Virus record (IMG/VR): IMGVR_UViG_3300022413_000033
Span: 1 to 30,836 of that record
Source: a virus
DNA: 30,836 bases
Reading direction: 5' to 3' (one strand)
The notes below the pieces were generated by a model that was not told the origin of the DNA, made no database searches, and was given only the letters and a program-made list of their open reading frames with translations. Made by a program: the position numbers and the translations under genes. Positions 1 to 5,892 of the stretch are shown one piece after another (within the stretch, counting starts at the first letter, position 1; every line of letters starts with the position of its first letter).

Positions 1-130
1 GTGGCTAGGATTCAAAGCTCCTGTGGGCTTCTGTATTTCTCCCTGGCTGGGAGGGCGTTCGGTTTCCGGTTGGTGGGTTTTTCGGCAGCTCCTCTACCCG
101 TTTGCTGCCCTTTCCCGTCCGCCTCTTGTT
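1..130. other. Gene-free left edge with possible leftward structured transcript
   Basis: I find no convincing gene here. The stretch lies directly downstream of the leftward promoter at 147-175. Read on the minus strand it holds short self-complementary pairs: GGCAGC with GCTGCC (about 14-nt loop), CGG-AAA-CCG, and CTCCC-AGCCA-GGGAG. It could be the leader of a leftward gene beyond the window or a small structured RNA. It matches no RNA family that I recognise. A minus-strand reading frame crosses it, but it starts upstream of the promoter and has no protein-like character. Confidence 0.25.
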
Positions 131-146
131 CCTAACTTCTAATATA

Positions 147-175
147 AGTATACTATCATATATGATATATGTCAA
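147..175 (-). promoter_or_regulatory. Strong leftward sigma70-type promoter
   Basis: On the minus strand there is a perfect -35 TTGACA (170-175), a 17-bp spacer and a -10 TATACT (147-152), five of six matches to consensus. It reads away from the HTH gene toward the left edge. The spacer contains the palindrome described separately, so repression by a DNA-binding protein is likely. Its target gene is outside the window. Confidence 0.65.
154..167. promoter_or_regulatory. Palindromic operator candidate in leftward promoter
   Basis: TATCATATATGATA is a perfect 14-bp palindrome lying inside the spacer of the leftward promoter. Its core TCAT-AT-ATGA resembles the TCATATGA palindrome in the rightward promoter spacer (216-223). 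Both are placed where a bound repressor would block RNA polymerase. The surroundings are very AT-rich, so chance palindromes are more likely than usual. Confidence 0.4.
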
Positions 176-202
176 GTAGGAAATGAATAAATATGAAATA
201 AA

Positions 203-231
203 TTGCGAAAATAATTCATATGAGGTATATT
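203..231 (+). promoter_or_regulatory. Rightward promoter for the HTH operon, with operator-like palindrome
   Basis: The elements are -35 TTGCGA (203-208), a 17-bp spacer and -10 TATATT (226-231). Transcription would start near 238, leaving a very short leader before the AGGAGG ribosome site (239-244) and ATG 251. The palindrome TCATATGA (216-223) sits in the spacer and looks like the palindrome in the leftward promoter. Autoregulation by the HTH protein is inferred. Confidence 0.5.
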
Positions 232-250
232 TATTTTTAGGAGGTGCGAT

Positions 251-484
251 ATGAACCTGGCAAGCAGGTTGCGTCAGCAGCAACAAAAGGCAGGGTGGAA
301 CCTCAAAGTTATCGCGGCCAAAACGGGGTTACCCTATCAACAAATTTTGCGTCTATTCAATGGCAAATCAGATAATCCGACCCTTCACACACTTATCCGT
401 TTGGCCCATGGGTTAAATATGAGTGGAGATGAACTTTTAGGCTTAGACTTGGAAAGAAATGGGAGGGAAGGCCATGTCACGTGA
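251..484 (+). CDS. Small Cro/cI-type HTH regulator
   Basis: This 77-residue protein is mostly one Cro/cI (XRE) helix-turn-helix domain. The HTH spans about residues 17-40 (LKVIAAKTGLPYQQILRLFNG), followed by the usual helices through DELLGLDL. Length and lack of a second domain suit a Cro-like repressor rather than a full cI. The start is well supported by AGGAGG seven bases upstream. It is the first gene of the rightward operon, and its end overlaps the next gene by 11 bases. The flanking palindromes in both divergent promoters are the probable binding sites. Family assignment is confident; its role as the lysis-lysogeny switch is inferred. Confidence 0.85.
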   Translation: MNLASRLRQQQQKAGWNLKVIAAKTGLPYQQILRLFNGKSDNPTLHTLIRLAHGLNMSGDELLGLDLERNGREGHVT

Positions 485-1190
485 TCTGATTCGGATTCAC
501 AACACGGATATCGAGTCGATCGAGCATGATGGGCAAAGGGTCATCACACTCGATCAAATGGACCAAGTGCATGGGCGACCGAAAGGTACAGCTCGGCGCA
601 ATTTTAACCAACACAAGCAAAGGATGGAAGAGGGAAGGCATTACTTCCGATGCGATGTAAGCGAAGCAGGAATTGTCGGACGAACGGCACCTAATGGACT
701 TCTCCTGCTAACTGAAAGCGGATATTTGATATTAATTAAAACTTTCCGTGATCGCTTGGCATCTGAAGTGCTCTCAGGCACAACCGCGAGCTATTTTGAT
801 CCTTCCTTTTCGCTTGATAGCATAATTACAGAAAGAGAATCTAGCGAGAATGATGGATTTGTTTATGTAATCAATTCGGAGGGAAACCCCTTATATAAGA
901 TTGGGCTCAGCAAAAATCCAACACAGAGATTGGAATCTTTGCAACATGCATGTCCTATCCCTTTAACATTCCGATTTTTATGGAGAACATCTGATATGAA
1001 CTTAGTCGAGAAATGCTTACACAAACGGTTTGAAACAAAAAGGAAGCATGGAGAATGGTTCAAATTAGACTCGCTTGACCTTCACGAAATAGAGCAGCTA
1101 ATGACTCAACCCACTTCAGTCCTCAGCCTTCACAAAGAGCAGCAAGAGATGTACCCTTACCCTTTGTCAATTGAAAAGCTTGAATTGTGA
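474..1190 (+). CDS. ORF6N-type DNA-binding / T5orf172 (GIY-YIG-like) fusion protein
   Basis: I chose ATG 474, which gives 238 residues, because GGGAGG lies seven bases upstream; an ATG at 459 is also possible. Residues 5-95 resemble the ORF6N domain of phage KilA-N/Bro-like regulators (EHDGQRVITLDQM, then NFNQHKQRMEEGRHYF and LLTESGYLILIK). Residues 128-198 match the T5orf172/MUG113 branch of the GIY-YIG superfamily: FVYVI, YKIGLSKNPTQRLESLQ, a conserved EKCLHKRF and a closing GEWF. Such fusions are common among phage regulatory or antirepressor-like proteins. Whether the C-terminal domain still cuts DNA cannot be judged. It follows the HTH gene by overlap, so the two are probably co-regulated. 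Confidence 0.8.
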   Translation: MSRDLIRIHNTDIESIEHDGQRVITLDQMDQVHGRPKGTARRNFNQHKQRMEEGRHYFRCDVSEAGIVGRTAPNGLLLLTESGYLILIKTFRDRLASEVLSGTTASYFDPSFSLDSIITERESSENDGFVYVINSEGNPLYKIGLSKNPTQRLESLQHACPIPLTFRFLWRTSDMNLVEKCLHKRFETKRKHGEWFKLDSLDLHEIEQLMTQPTSVLSLHKEQQEMYPYPLSIEKLEL

Positions 1191-1243
1191 AAGGGTGGCC
1201 AATTGGCTGCCTTTAACCCTAAGCGGAAATAGGAGATCTAACT

Positions 1244-1381
1244 GTGAGCTCTATTATAGTGTTTCTTCTAATCGGATTTGCATCCGGCATGTTGACCCTC
1301 GGGGCCATGCTCCTCTTTTTGGGTGCGCGATGGGACTATCTGGACTCCAAGGATTCCGAGAGGCTTTTACGTGAAAACTGA
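1244..1381 (+). CDS. 45-residue single-span membrane peptide
   Basis: A GTG-started frame with AGGAG eight bases upstream encodes 45 residues. Residues 4-27 form one strong hydrophobic segment (IIVFLLIGFASGMLTLGAML and on), followed by a charged tail that begins ARWDY and ends LLREN. The good ribosome site, clean membrane-peptide composition and fit between neighbours argue for a real gene. Function is unknown; small phage membrane peptides include holin-like, superinfection-exclusion and regulatory proteins, and nothing here decides between them. Confidence 0.55.
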   Translation: MSSIIVFLLIGFASGMLTLGAMLLFLGARWDYLDSKDSERLLREN

Positions 1382-1385
1382 ACGT

Positions 1386-1402
1386 ATCCTTATCGTAAGG
1401 AT
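1386..1402 (+). promoter_or_regulatory. Hairpin covering the ribosome site of the next gene
   Basis: ATCCTTA-TCG-TAAGGAT is a perfect 7-bp inverted repeat with a 3-base loop. Its right arm contains AAGGA, the only good Shine-Dalgarno for ATG 1409. Folding in the mRNA would mask that site, suggesting translational control or coupling to the upstream membrane-peptide gene, which ends at 1381. Confidence 0.45.
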
Positions 1403-1408
1403 GATAAC

Positions 1409-1669
1409 ATGACACGAAATGATGAAAAGATTGGATCAATCAATCCAAAGAAGGATCCTGAGTTCTTTAAGTGGCAAAATATCTTAAGAGAACTCAGAGC
1501 ATTAGATGTATTAATTAATTCAGTCCGGCAGAGAATGGACGCGTTCGAGATATTTCCTAGTAATGAACAGGATGCCGAATTGGGGCACCTCCTGTTGAGG
1601 TTGGCGTCCAACTGCGAGCTGATGAAAATTCAATTGAGTGATCTCTGCGAAAGTGAGGACGACACATGA
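1409..1669 (+). CDS. Unknown 86-residue protein, helical
   Basis: I do not recognise this protein. It is predicted largely helical, with a long amphipathic stretch from FKWQNILRELRALDVLINSV and a second from ELGHLLLRLASNCELM, and an acidic end. This suggests a small helical bundle or coiled-coil partner. ATG 1409 is preceded by AAGGA, which lies inside a hairpin. Its stop overlaps the start of the next gene (ATGA), indicating translational coupling. Confidence 0.6.
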   Translation: MTRNDEKIGSINPKKDPEFFKWQNILRELRALDVLINSVRQRMDAFEIFPSNEQDAELGHLLLRLASNCELMKIQLSDLCESEDDT

Positions 1670-1992
1670 GGATCAGGACTGGACTCGTACTCCTGGCAGC
1701 TCTTGCCTTAGGATGGTGGCTGGGAGTGAAGCAGGGGGTGAATACGGCAGAGGCAAAAATCGAGATTGCAGATGTCATTGCGGTCATGGAAGAAGGAGAC
1801 AAAACCTACAGCTTTGATGTGGTACCCACACAAGGAAATGGACGCAGAATTTTCTGTGAGGGCATTGCGCTCGGCCCCTTGTGGAGTCAATCCGAAGGGC
1901 TCGACCGTAGTTCGCGGTCAGTCGTGTTTCCGGAGACACACTCCGGGAGCATCACGATCACCATCAGTCACACAAAGGAGTCCGGTTTATGA
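1666..1992 (+). CDS. Unknown 108-residue protein with N-terminal membrane anchor
   Basis: Residues 5-22 (TGLVLLAALALGWWLGVK) form one hydrophobic segment after a basic start, consistent with a signal anchor or uncleaved signal peptide. The rest, about 85 residues with many beta-branched residues, would lie outside the cytoplasm. It overlaps the genes on both sides by ATGA junctions, so it is in one operon with the secreted beta-helix protein and may act with it. I recognise no family. Confidence 0.6.
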   Translation: MRIRTGLVLLAALALGWWLGVKQGVNTAEAKIEIADVIAVMEEGDKTYSFDVVPTQGNGRRIFCEGIALGPLWSQSEGLDRSSRSVVFPETHSGSITITISHTKESGL

Positions 1993-3404
1993 GTTTCCGC
2001 ATCCATACAATGGCATTTCTCCTCCTCCTCCTCCTACTTACTTCGCCTGTCAGTGCCTATGATGGGTTCGGCGCTGATGCAGTTGGCGGTGCCGCTGAAA
2101 GCGCAGTCGTTACGGTGACGTCTCTTTCCGACTCCGGGCCGGGAACTCTCCGTGCCGCGTTCGCGACTGCCGAGAGTCTGACATCCCAGTCGTCCGATTG
2201 CTCCACGACTGGTGTATTGATCGATTTTTCCGTGTCCGGAACGATCAGCCTATCGAGCCGGCTGGAAATGAGGGGCGTGGGCTGCATCACGCTCGATGGG
2301 GGCGGCGCCATCCTTGTGACAGGCGATGAGCTTGTGGTTCGTGACGGTGTAGACATTATCGTCACTGGAATGCGCGTCCGCGAAACGGGTGCCGGTAACG
2401 ATGGCATTCGGTTCCACAATGTGGACATTAGTGTCATCGCAAACAATTCCTGCCATGACGCGGGCGACGAATGCTACTCCATTGTCGACGGCGCAACTTC
2501 GATCAGCTTCCTGGACAACATCTGTTCCTATGAGGACTCATCGATTCAGCGGTGTTTACTTGTGGCAAGGTTCAATCCTGCGTTGCCTGACGTTGATCAG
2601 GTGACAGTTGGACGCAACCTCTTCGTCGATGCCGAGCAACGTAGCCCTCAAATCGCCGCTGATGGCATTTTCGTTGTGAAAAACAACCTGGTTGCGGAAT
2701 GGGGCAGAGGCACATTGGAAGGGGAAGGAACTCGTTTAGCAAGCGGATTCGGCAATGCAGAGAACAATCTTTATTGGAAGTTCTCAGCCTCTCACGAAGG
2801 TGATGCGCTTCGGATCTTTGCCGGCGCTGATTATCACATTTCCGGGAATGATTCGGTAGGCGAGTCTCCTGCCGACGTGAATCTGCTCAGCACGAAACCC
2901 AGCCCGTTTAGCATCCCTTCTCAGTACCAAATGGCAACAGTGGATGCAGATGTGACGCAGTGCTTAGTCGTTGCACAGGCTGGCGCGCGGCCACTTGACA
3001 GTCAAGACCAGGCTATTATGGATGAGTTTGCGATGCCGCTCTCTGTTTTGCCGATCTCATCCTGTGTATTGGACGTGGACCAGAACGAGGCGGTCGATGT
3101 AGCAACCGATCTCGTTTATATCTCACGCACCTTGTTGGGGCTTTCTGCGGTACCCCCTTCATTCCGCGTTTTGGACCCGACAATTCCCTCTGATGAGGTG
3201 ATCGAGGCATTTATCAATGCGCATACTGCATTCTACGACCTGGACAAAAATGGTGTTACCGATGTAGCAACCGATCTCGTTTATATCTCGAGGGGCTTGC
3301 TTGGGCTAGATCCCGTACCGCCTTCGTTCCGTATCCTAGACCCGACCATTCCCCCCGACGAAGTAATGGAAGCTTACATTGAGGGAGTCCAGTGTGCATG
3401 TTGA
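1989..3404 (+). CDS. Secreted pectate-lyase-like beta-helix protein with two EF-hand (dockerin-like) modules
   Basis: Residues 1-23 are a classic Sec signal peptide (a leucine run followed by SPVSA, then YDGFGADAVGG). Residues 24 to about 340 resemble the right-handed beta-helix of pectate-lyase-like proteins: GFGADAVGG, VTSLSDSGPGTLRAAF near the start, then repeated IxFxxN/IxVxxN coils. Residues 362-471 are two 55-residue modules, each opening with a calcium-loop motif (DVDQNEAVDVATD; DLDKNGVTDVATD) plus YISRxLLGL and xVPPSFRxLDPTIPxDEV. These resemble dockerin-like EF-hands of bacterial secreted proteins. Polysaccharide binding or cleavage is inferred; I cannot confirm catalytic residues. 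A signal peptide is atypical for virion depolymerases, pointing to export by the host cell. The start overlaps the preceding gene (ATGA). Confidence 0.75.
   Translation: MSFRIHTMAFLLLLLLLTSPVSAYDGFGADAVGGAAESAVVTVTSLSDSGPGTLRAAFATAESLTSQSSDCSTTGVLIDFSVSGTISLSSRLEMRGVGCITLDGGGAILVTGDELVVRDGVDIIVTGMRVRETGAGNDGIRFHNVDISVIANNSCHDAGDECYSIVDGATSISFLDNICSYEDSSIQRCLLVARFNPALPDVDQVTVGRNLFVDAEQRSPQIAADGIFVVKNNLVAEWGRGTLEGEGTRLASGFGNAENNLYWKFSASHEGDALRIFAGADYHISGNDSVGESPADVNLLSTKPSPFSIPSQYQMATVDADVTQCLVVAQAGARPLDSQDQAIMDEFAMPLSVLPISSCVLDVDQNEAVDVATDLVYISRTLLGLSAVPPSFRVLDPTIPSDEVIEAFINAHTAFYDLDKNGVTDVATDLVYISRGLLGLDPVPPSFRILDPTIPPDEVMEAYIEGVQCAC
3095..3289 (+). repeat. Direct repeat within the EF-hand modules
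   Basis: A 30-base segment at 3095-3124 (beginning CGATGTAGCAACCGATC) recurs exactly at 3260-3289. The 165-base period equals the 55-residue protein module. Downstream parts of the two modules are similar but diverged at synonymous positions, so this is an internal gene duplication with one segment kept identical or re-homogenised. Confidence 0.9.
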
Positions 3405-3450
3405 AGTTGTCTCTATTAAGCGTAATCTCATAATATATGGAGAGTAATCC

Positions 3451-3555
3451 ATGTCCAACATCTCAGCTCGGCTCATTCCCGACGCCGTACGGACTGGGTG
3501 TCCAGTGACAGCACGGCCACAAACTGTGGGGATCCATCCGCGCCCAGGCTTGTGA
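3451..3555 (+). CDS. Possible 34-residue small protein
   Basis: An ATG with GGAGAG six bases upstream opens a 34-residue frame, MSNISARLIPDAV to HPRPGL. The ribosome site is good, but the peptide is basic and proline-rich with no recognisable character. It occupies the 225-base gap between the secreted protein gene and the parB-like gene. It may be real, a leader peptide, or chance. Confidence 0.25.
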   Translation: MSNISARLIPDAVRTGCPVTARPQTVGIHPRPGL

Positions 3556-3566
3556 TTTCTGAATAG

Positions 3567-3614
3567 TTGACATTCCTTCAGGCTTGGTAGGCATAGGGCT
3601 GTATCAAGCCTGAA
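3567..3614 (+). promoter_or_regulatory. Candidate promoter and perfect 10-bp inverted repeat ahead of the ParB-like gene
   Basis: A perfect -35 TTGACA (3567-3572) is present, but the -10 is poor (GGCATA at a 17-bp spacing). Overlapping it, TTCAGGCTTG (3577-3586) and CAAGCCTGAA (3605-3614) form a perfect inverted repeat with an 18-base gap. As DNA this could be an operator or a parS-like site for the ParB-like protein; as RNA it could fold just before the ribosome site. The arms are too regular to dismiss as chance. Confidence 0.5.
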
Positions 3615-3629
3615 GATAAAGGGGGAGTG

Positions 3630-4544
3630 ATGGCAAAGCTAAGAGGGGCGGTTGGCAGGACAGATATCCAGCATATGCGAGTCTCAGACTTGCATATCGA
3701 TGAGGCGCAGAATGGGCGGCATTTTCGGCCATCGGAATCAGATGTGCGAACACTGGCGCTCGACATCATGGCGCATGGGCAACTCCAGCCTGTTGTCATC
3801 TATAAGATTGCAGGAGATACCTATGCGCTTGCGGCAGGGCAAACCCGCTGTCGTGCCATTAATCTAATTAACTCCGATCAGGATCTGAGAGGAAAGGCTG
3901 GGCTTGCTGAAGGACAGGAATTACCGGTTAAGTGCGTAACCGTGCGGGCAAACGAGGAAGATGCCCTCCTCATAAATATTGCCGAGAATGCACGACGCCA
4001 TGCTACGTCGCCGATTGACGATGCGCATAATCACGAGAAATTGAGGCGATTTGGATGGACGAATGCAAAGATTGCCGATCTCTATGGGGTGTCCGCAGCG
4101 AGAGTGAGTCAGCTTTCCAACCTTCTCGCGCTTAGCCAAAAGCATCAGCGGCTCGTGCACGACCGTGCATTGAATCTCACTAACGCTATCAACCTGGCTT
4201 CACTCATGCCTGAAGAAAGAGAAGTTATCGTCGAGCAATCATCCGTCGATAACAACGGTGGCGTAGCCCCTGAAGTCGACAATAAAGCGGTCAAAGAAGC
4301 AATTGTCGAGGCCGACCCTGACAAGAAAAAGCCCACCTTGAAGCAGATCAAGGACGGGCTGAAAGAGATGATCGAAAAAGAAAATAGTTGGGAATACTAT
4401 GGTGGCGCAATAAATTACAGAGAGTTGATTCTAAAAAATGTCTTGTATTACATAGAAGGGCAAATAGGGGGAGAAGAGCTCGATATACGACTCGCATATC
4501 CATTTTTCGGCGAGGAACCCCCGAAAGCGGAGCGTGTATCATGA
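3630..4544 (+). CDS. ParB/Spo0J-like DNA-binding protein
   Basis: This 304-residue protein has the ParB N-terminal domain: residues 17-30 (RVSDLHIDEAQNGR), GQTRCRA at 70-76 (the usual arginine-rich GERRxRA motif in variant form) and IAENARRHATSPIDDA at 117-132. A helix-turn-helix follows at about 143-165 (WTNAKIADLYGVSAARVSQLS). ParB proteins bind centromere-like DNA, and many phage members act in regulation instead. No ParA is present. ATG 3630 is chosen; GTG 3627 is adjacent and the ribosome site AAGGGGG is close. An inverted repeat just upstream is a candidate binding site. The end overlaps the next gene by ATGA. Confidence 0.8.
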   Translation: MAKLRGAVGRTDIQHMRVSDLHIDEAQNGRHFRPSESDVRTLALDIMAHGQLQPVVIYKIAGDTYALAAGQTRCRAINLINSDQDLRGKAGLAEGQELPVKCVTVRANEEDALLINIAENARRHATSPIDDAHNHEKLRRFGWTNAKIADLYGVSAARVSQLSNLLALSQKHQRLVHDRALNLTNAINLASLMPEEREVIVEQSSVDNNGGVAPEVDNKAVKEAIVEADPDKKKPTLKQIKDGLKEMIEKENSWEYYGGAINYRELILKNVLYYIEGQIGGEELDIRLAYPFFGEEPPKAERVS

Positions 4545-4990
4545 GAGACATTAAAAAAATCTATTTGGCATCATCGTGGCGAAACAGGGACCAACAGGAC
4601 GTTGTGTCTCATATACGAATGTTAGGGCACGACGTCTACGACTTTAAACAACTAAAGCCGGGTCATCAGGGTTTTCTTTGGAGTGAAATGGACGAGGCTT
4701 ATAGCAGTTGGAATGCAGAGGAGCTCAGGAATGCCTTACTTCACCCTGCCGCCATGGATGGATTTCGGCTGGATTTTGCAGCCATGAACTGGGCGGATAC
4801 GTTTGTGATGCTTTTACCATGCGGGAAGTCTTCCCACTTAGAAGCAGGGTGGGCAATCGGAATGGGGAAGCCCACCTACTTTATCCTGAACGGATGCCAA
4901 GAGCCTGAATTGATGTACAAATTGGCTACTGGAATTTTTTCTACCATTAATGGCTTTTATGAAGCCTTACAATTTGACGAAATCAAATAG
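4541..4990 (+). CDS. Nucleoside 2-deoxyribosyltransferase-like protein
   Basis: This 149-residue protein has the fold signature of the nucleoside 2-deoxyribosyltransferase family: IYLASSWRN at the start, GHDVYDFK, a conserved Asp in DFAAMNWADTFVMLLP, and the catalytic-type glutamate in HLEAGWAIGMGKPTYF. Family members cleave or exchange the N-glycosidic bond of deoxynucleosides; phage homologues are thought to serve nucleotide salvage or modification, and the substrate here is not predictable. ATG 4541 overlaps the parB-like stop (ATGA) and gives the family's usual length; a longer frame upstream lies inside parB and is rejected. Confidence 0.75.
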   Translation: MRDIKKIYLASSWRNRDQQDVVSHIRMLGHDVYDFKQLKPGHQGFLWSEMDEAYSSWNAEELRNALLHPAAMDGFRLDFAAMNWADTFVMLLPCGKSSHLEAGWAIGMGKPTYFILNGCQEPELMYKLATGIFSTINGFYEALQFDEIK

Positions 4991-4999
4991 GAGTGCCAC

Positions 5000-5251
5000 A
5001 TGTCAAGAAAATTTGAGTGGGTAAGGGCGGCAGGAAAGATTCTAAGGCCTCATGGCTTTCAGGTGTTTGAGAATGGTGAAGAGATGGATGTTCGGAAAGA
5101 TGGCTATCTTGTAACCGTCTTTCGTCCTGGATTCCACAGCATACAGGATGTGTATGCTCTTCTCGACGAGTCGTACTACAACGCCGAAGGCGAGCTTGTG
5201 CCTTATCGCTCAACTGACGAAGAGAAAGAGGGGAAAGGGCAGAAAAGATGA
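5000..5251 (+). CDS. Unknown 83-residue protein
   Basis: I do not recognise this protein. It looks like a compact alpha/beta domain (MSRKFEWVRAAGKILRPHGF, VFENGEEMDVRKDGYLVTVFRPG) with a charged C-terminus ending KEGKGQKR. AGGAG lies just upstream of ATG 5000. It follows the deoxyribosyltransferase-like gene by nine bases and overlaps the next start (ATGA), so it belongs to the same operon. Confidence 0.6.
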   Translation: MSRKFEWVRAAGKILRPHGFQVFENGEEMDVRKDGYLVTVFRPGFHSIQDVYALLDESYYNAEGELVPYRSTDEEKEGKGQKR

Positions 5252-5604
5252 ATGATGGCTCCATGGCCTTACAACAGATCGTTGATCGTCTCACAATAGA
5301 GAGAATCATAGACATCGTGAAAGAACAGTCAGAGCTGATCGTATATTGGCCTGCTAAAGCCTTGCAGTGTTTAGTTGCGCATGTGCTGGCCATATTATCA
5401 GGCAGAAGGATATTGGTTGATCAGGATACGGCCTATGAATCTGGAAGATACGCTGCCAGCCCTACAAATGGACAGTGGGCAAGATTGCCTCGTCACATAC
5501 AGGATTTAGTTGCTGAGTTTGATAAGGAGTTCGCTGGGCGCCTCTGTGATAAACAGGACGCCTTGCGATTCTTGCGCAAGTTTAAGCAGAGAGAGGGGCG
5601 GTGA
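5248..5604 (+). CDS. Unknown 118-residue protein
   Basis: No family recognised. The N-terminal half is helical with a moderately hydrophobic stretch (LIVYWPAKALQCLVAHVLAI, about residues 29-48) that could be a weak membrane helix or a buried helix. The C-terminal half is basic and helical (RHIQDLVAEFDKEF, ALRFLRKFKQREGR). It is translationally coupled to its upstream neighbour by ATGA. Confidence 0.5.
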   Translation: MNDGSMALQQIVDRLTIERIIDIVKEQSELIVYWPAKALQCLVAHVLAILSGRRILVDQDTAYESGRYAASPTNGQWARLPRHIQDLVAEFDKEFAGRLCDKQDALRFLRKFKQREGR

Positions 5605-5607
5605 ACT

Positions 5608-5892
5608 ATGAGAAGAGAATCTCATGATTGGGGGGATAGGGTTTGTAGGTCGTGTGGCATTAGGCATGATTGTCGTCAAAAGTTTGTAACACACCGAAAT
5701 TTTGAAATGATGCCCTGGGAGATAGTAATATATGGTCGAGGTTTATTTTCTATAGATATCGATGATCGATTCCTCCCCTTGTCTAATAGCAATGAAACCG
5801 AATATAAAATTGTGAGTATTTCCAACTATCCCTCTGGCGTTGGTCCTTTGAATTGGGACTGGCAAGCCATCCTGCGCCGTATCGAAGGCTAA
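5608..5892 (+). CDS. Unknown 94-residue protein with N-terminal CxxC
   Basis: This is the last gene of the rightward operon. It contains CRSCGIRHDC near residues 13-22, which could bind a metal, followed by a beta-rich region and WDWQAILRRIEG at the end. Function is unknown. It starts four bases after the previous stop, and its stop codon overlaps the stop of the convergent tail gene, so the two blocks meet without a spacer or visible terminator. Confidence 0.5.
   Translation: MRRESHDWGDRVCRSCGIRHDCRQKFVTHRNFEMMPWEIVIYGRGLFSIDIDDRFLPLSNSNETEYKIVSISNYPSGVGPLNWDWQAILRRIEG

Noticed and set aside
5-286. Minus-strand 93-residue frame at the left edge
   Set aside because: It begins upstream of the leftward promoter, covers the AT-rich switch region and the HTH gene start, and has low-complexity content with no ribosome site.
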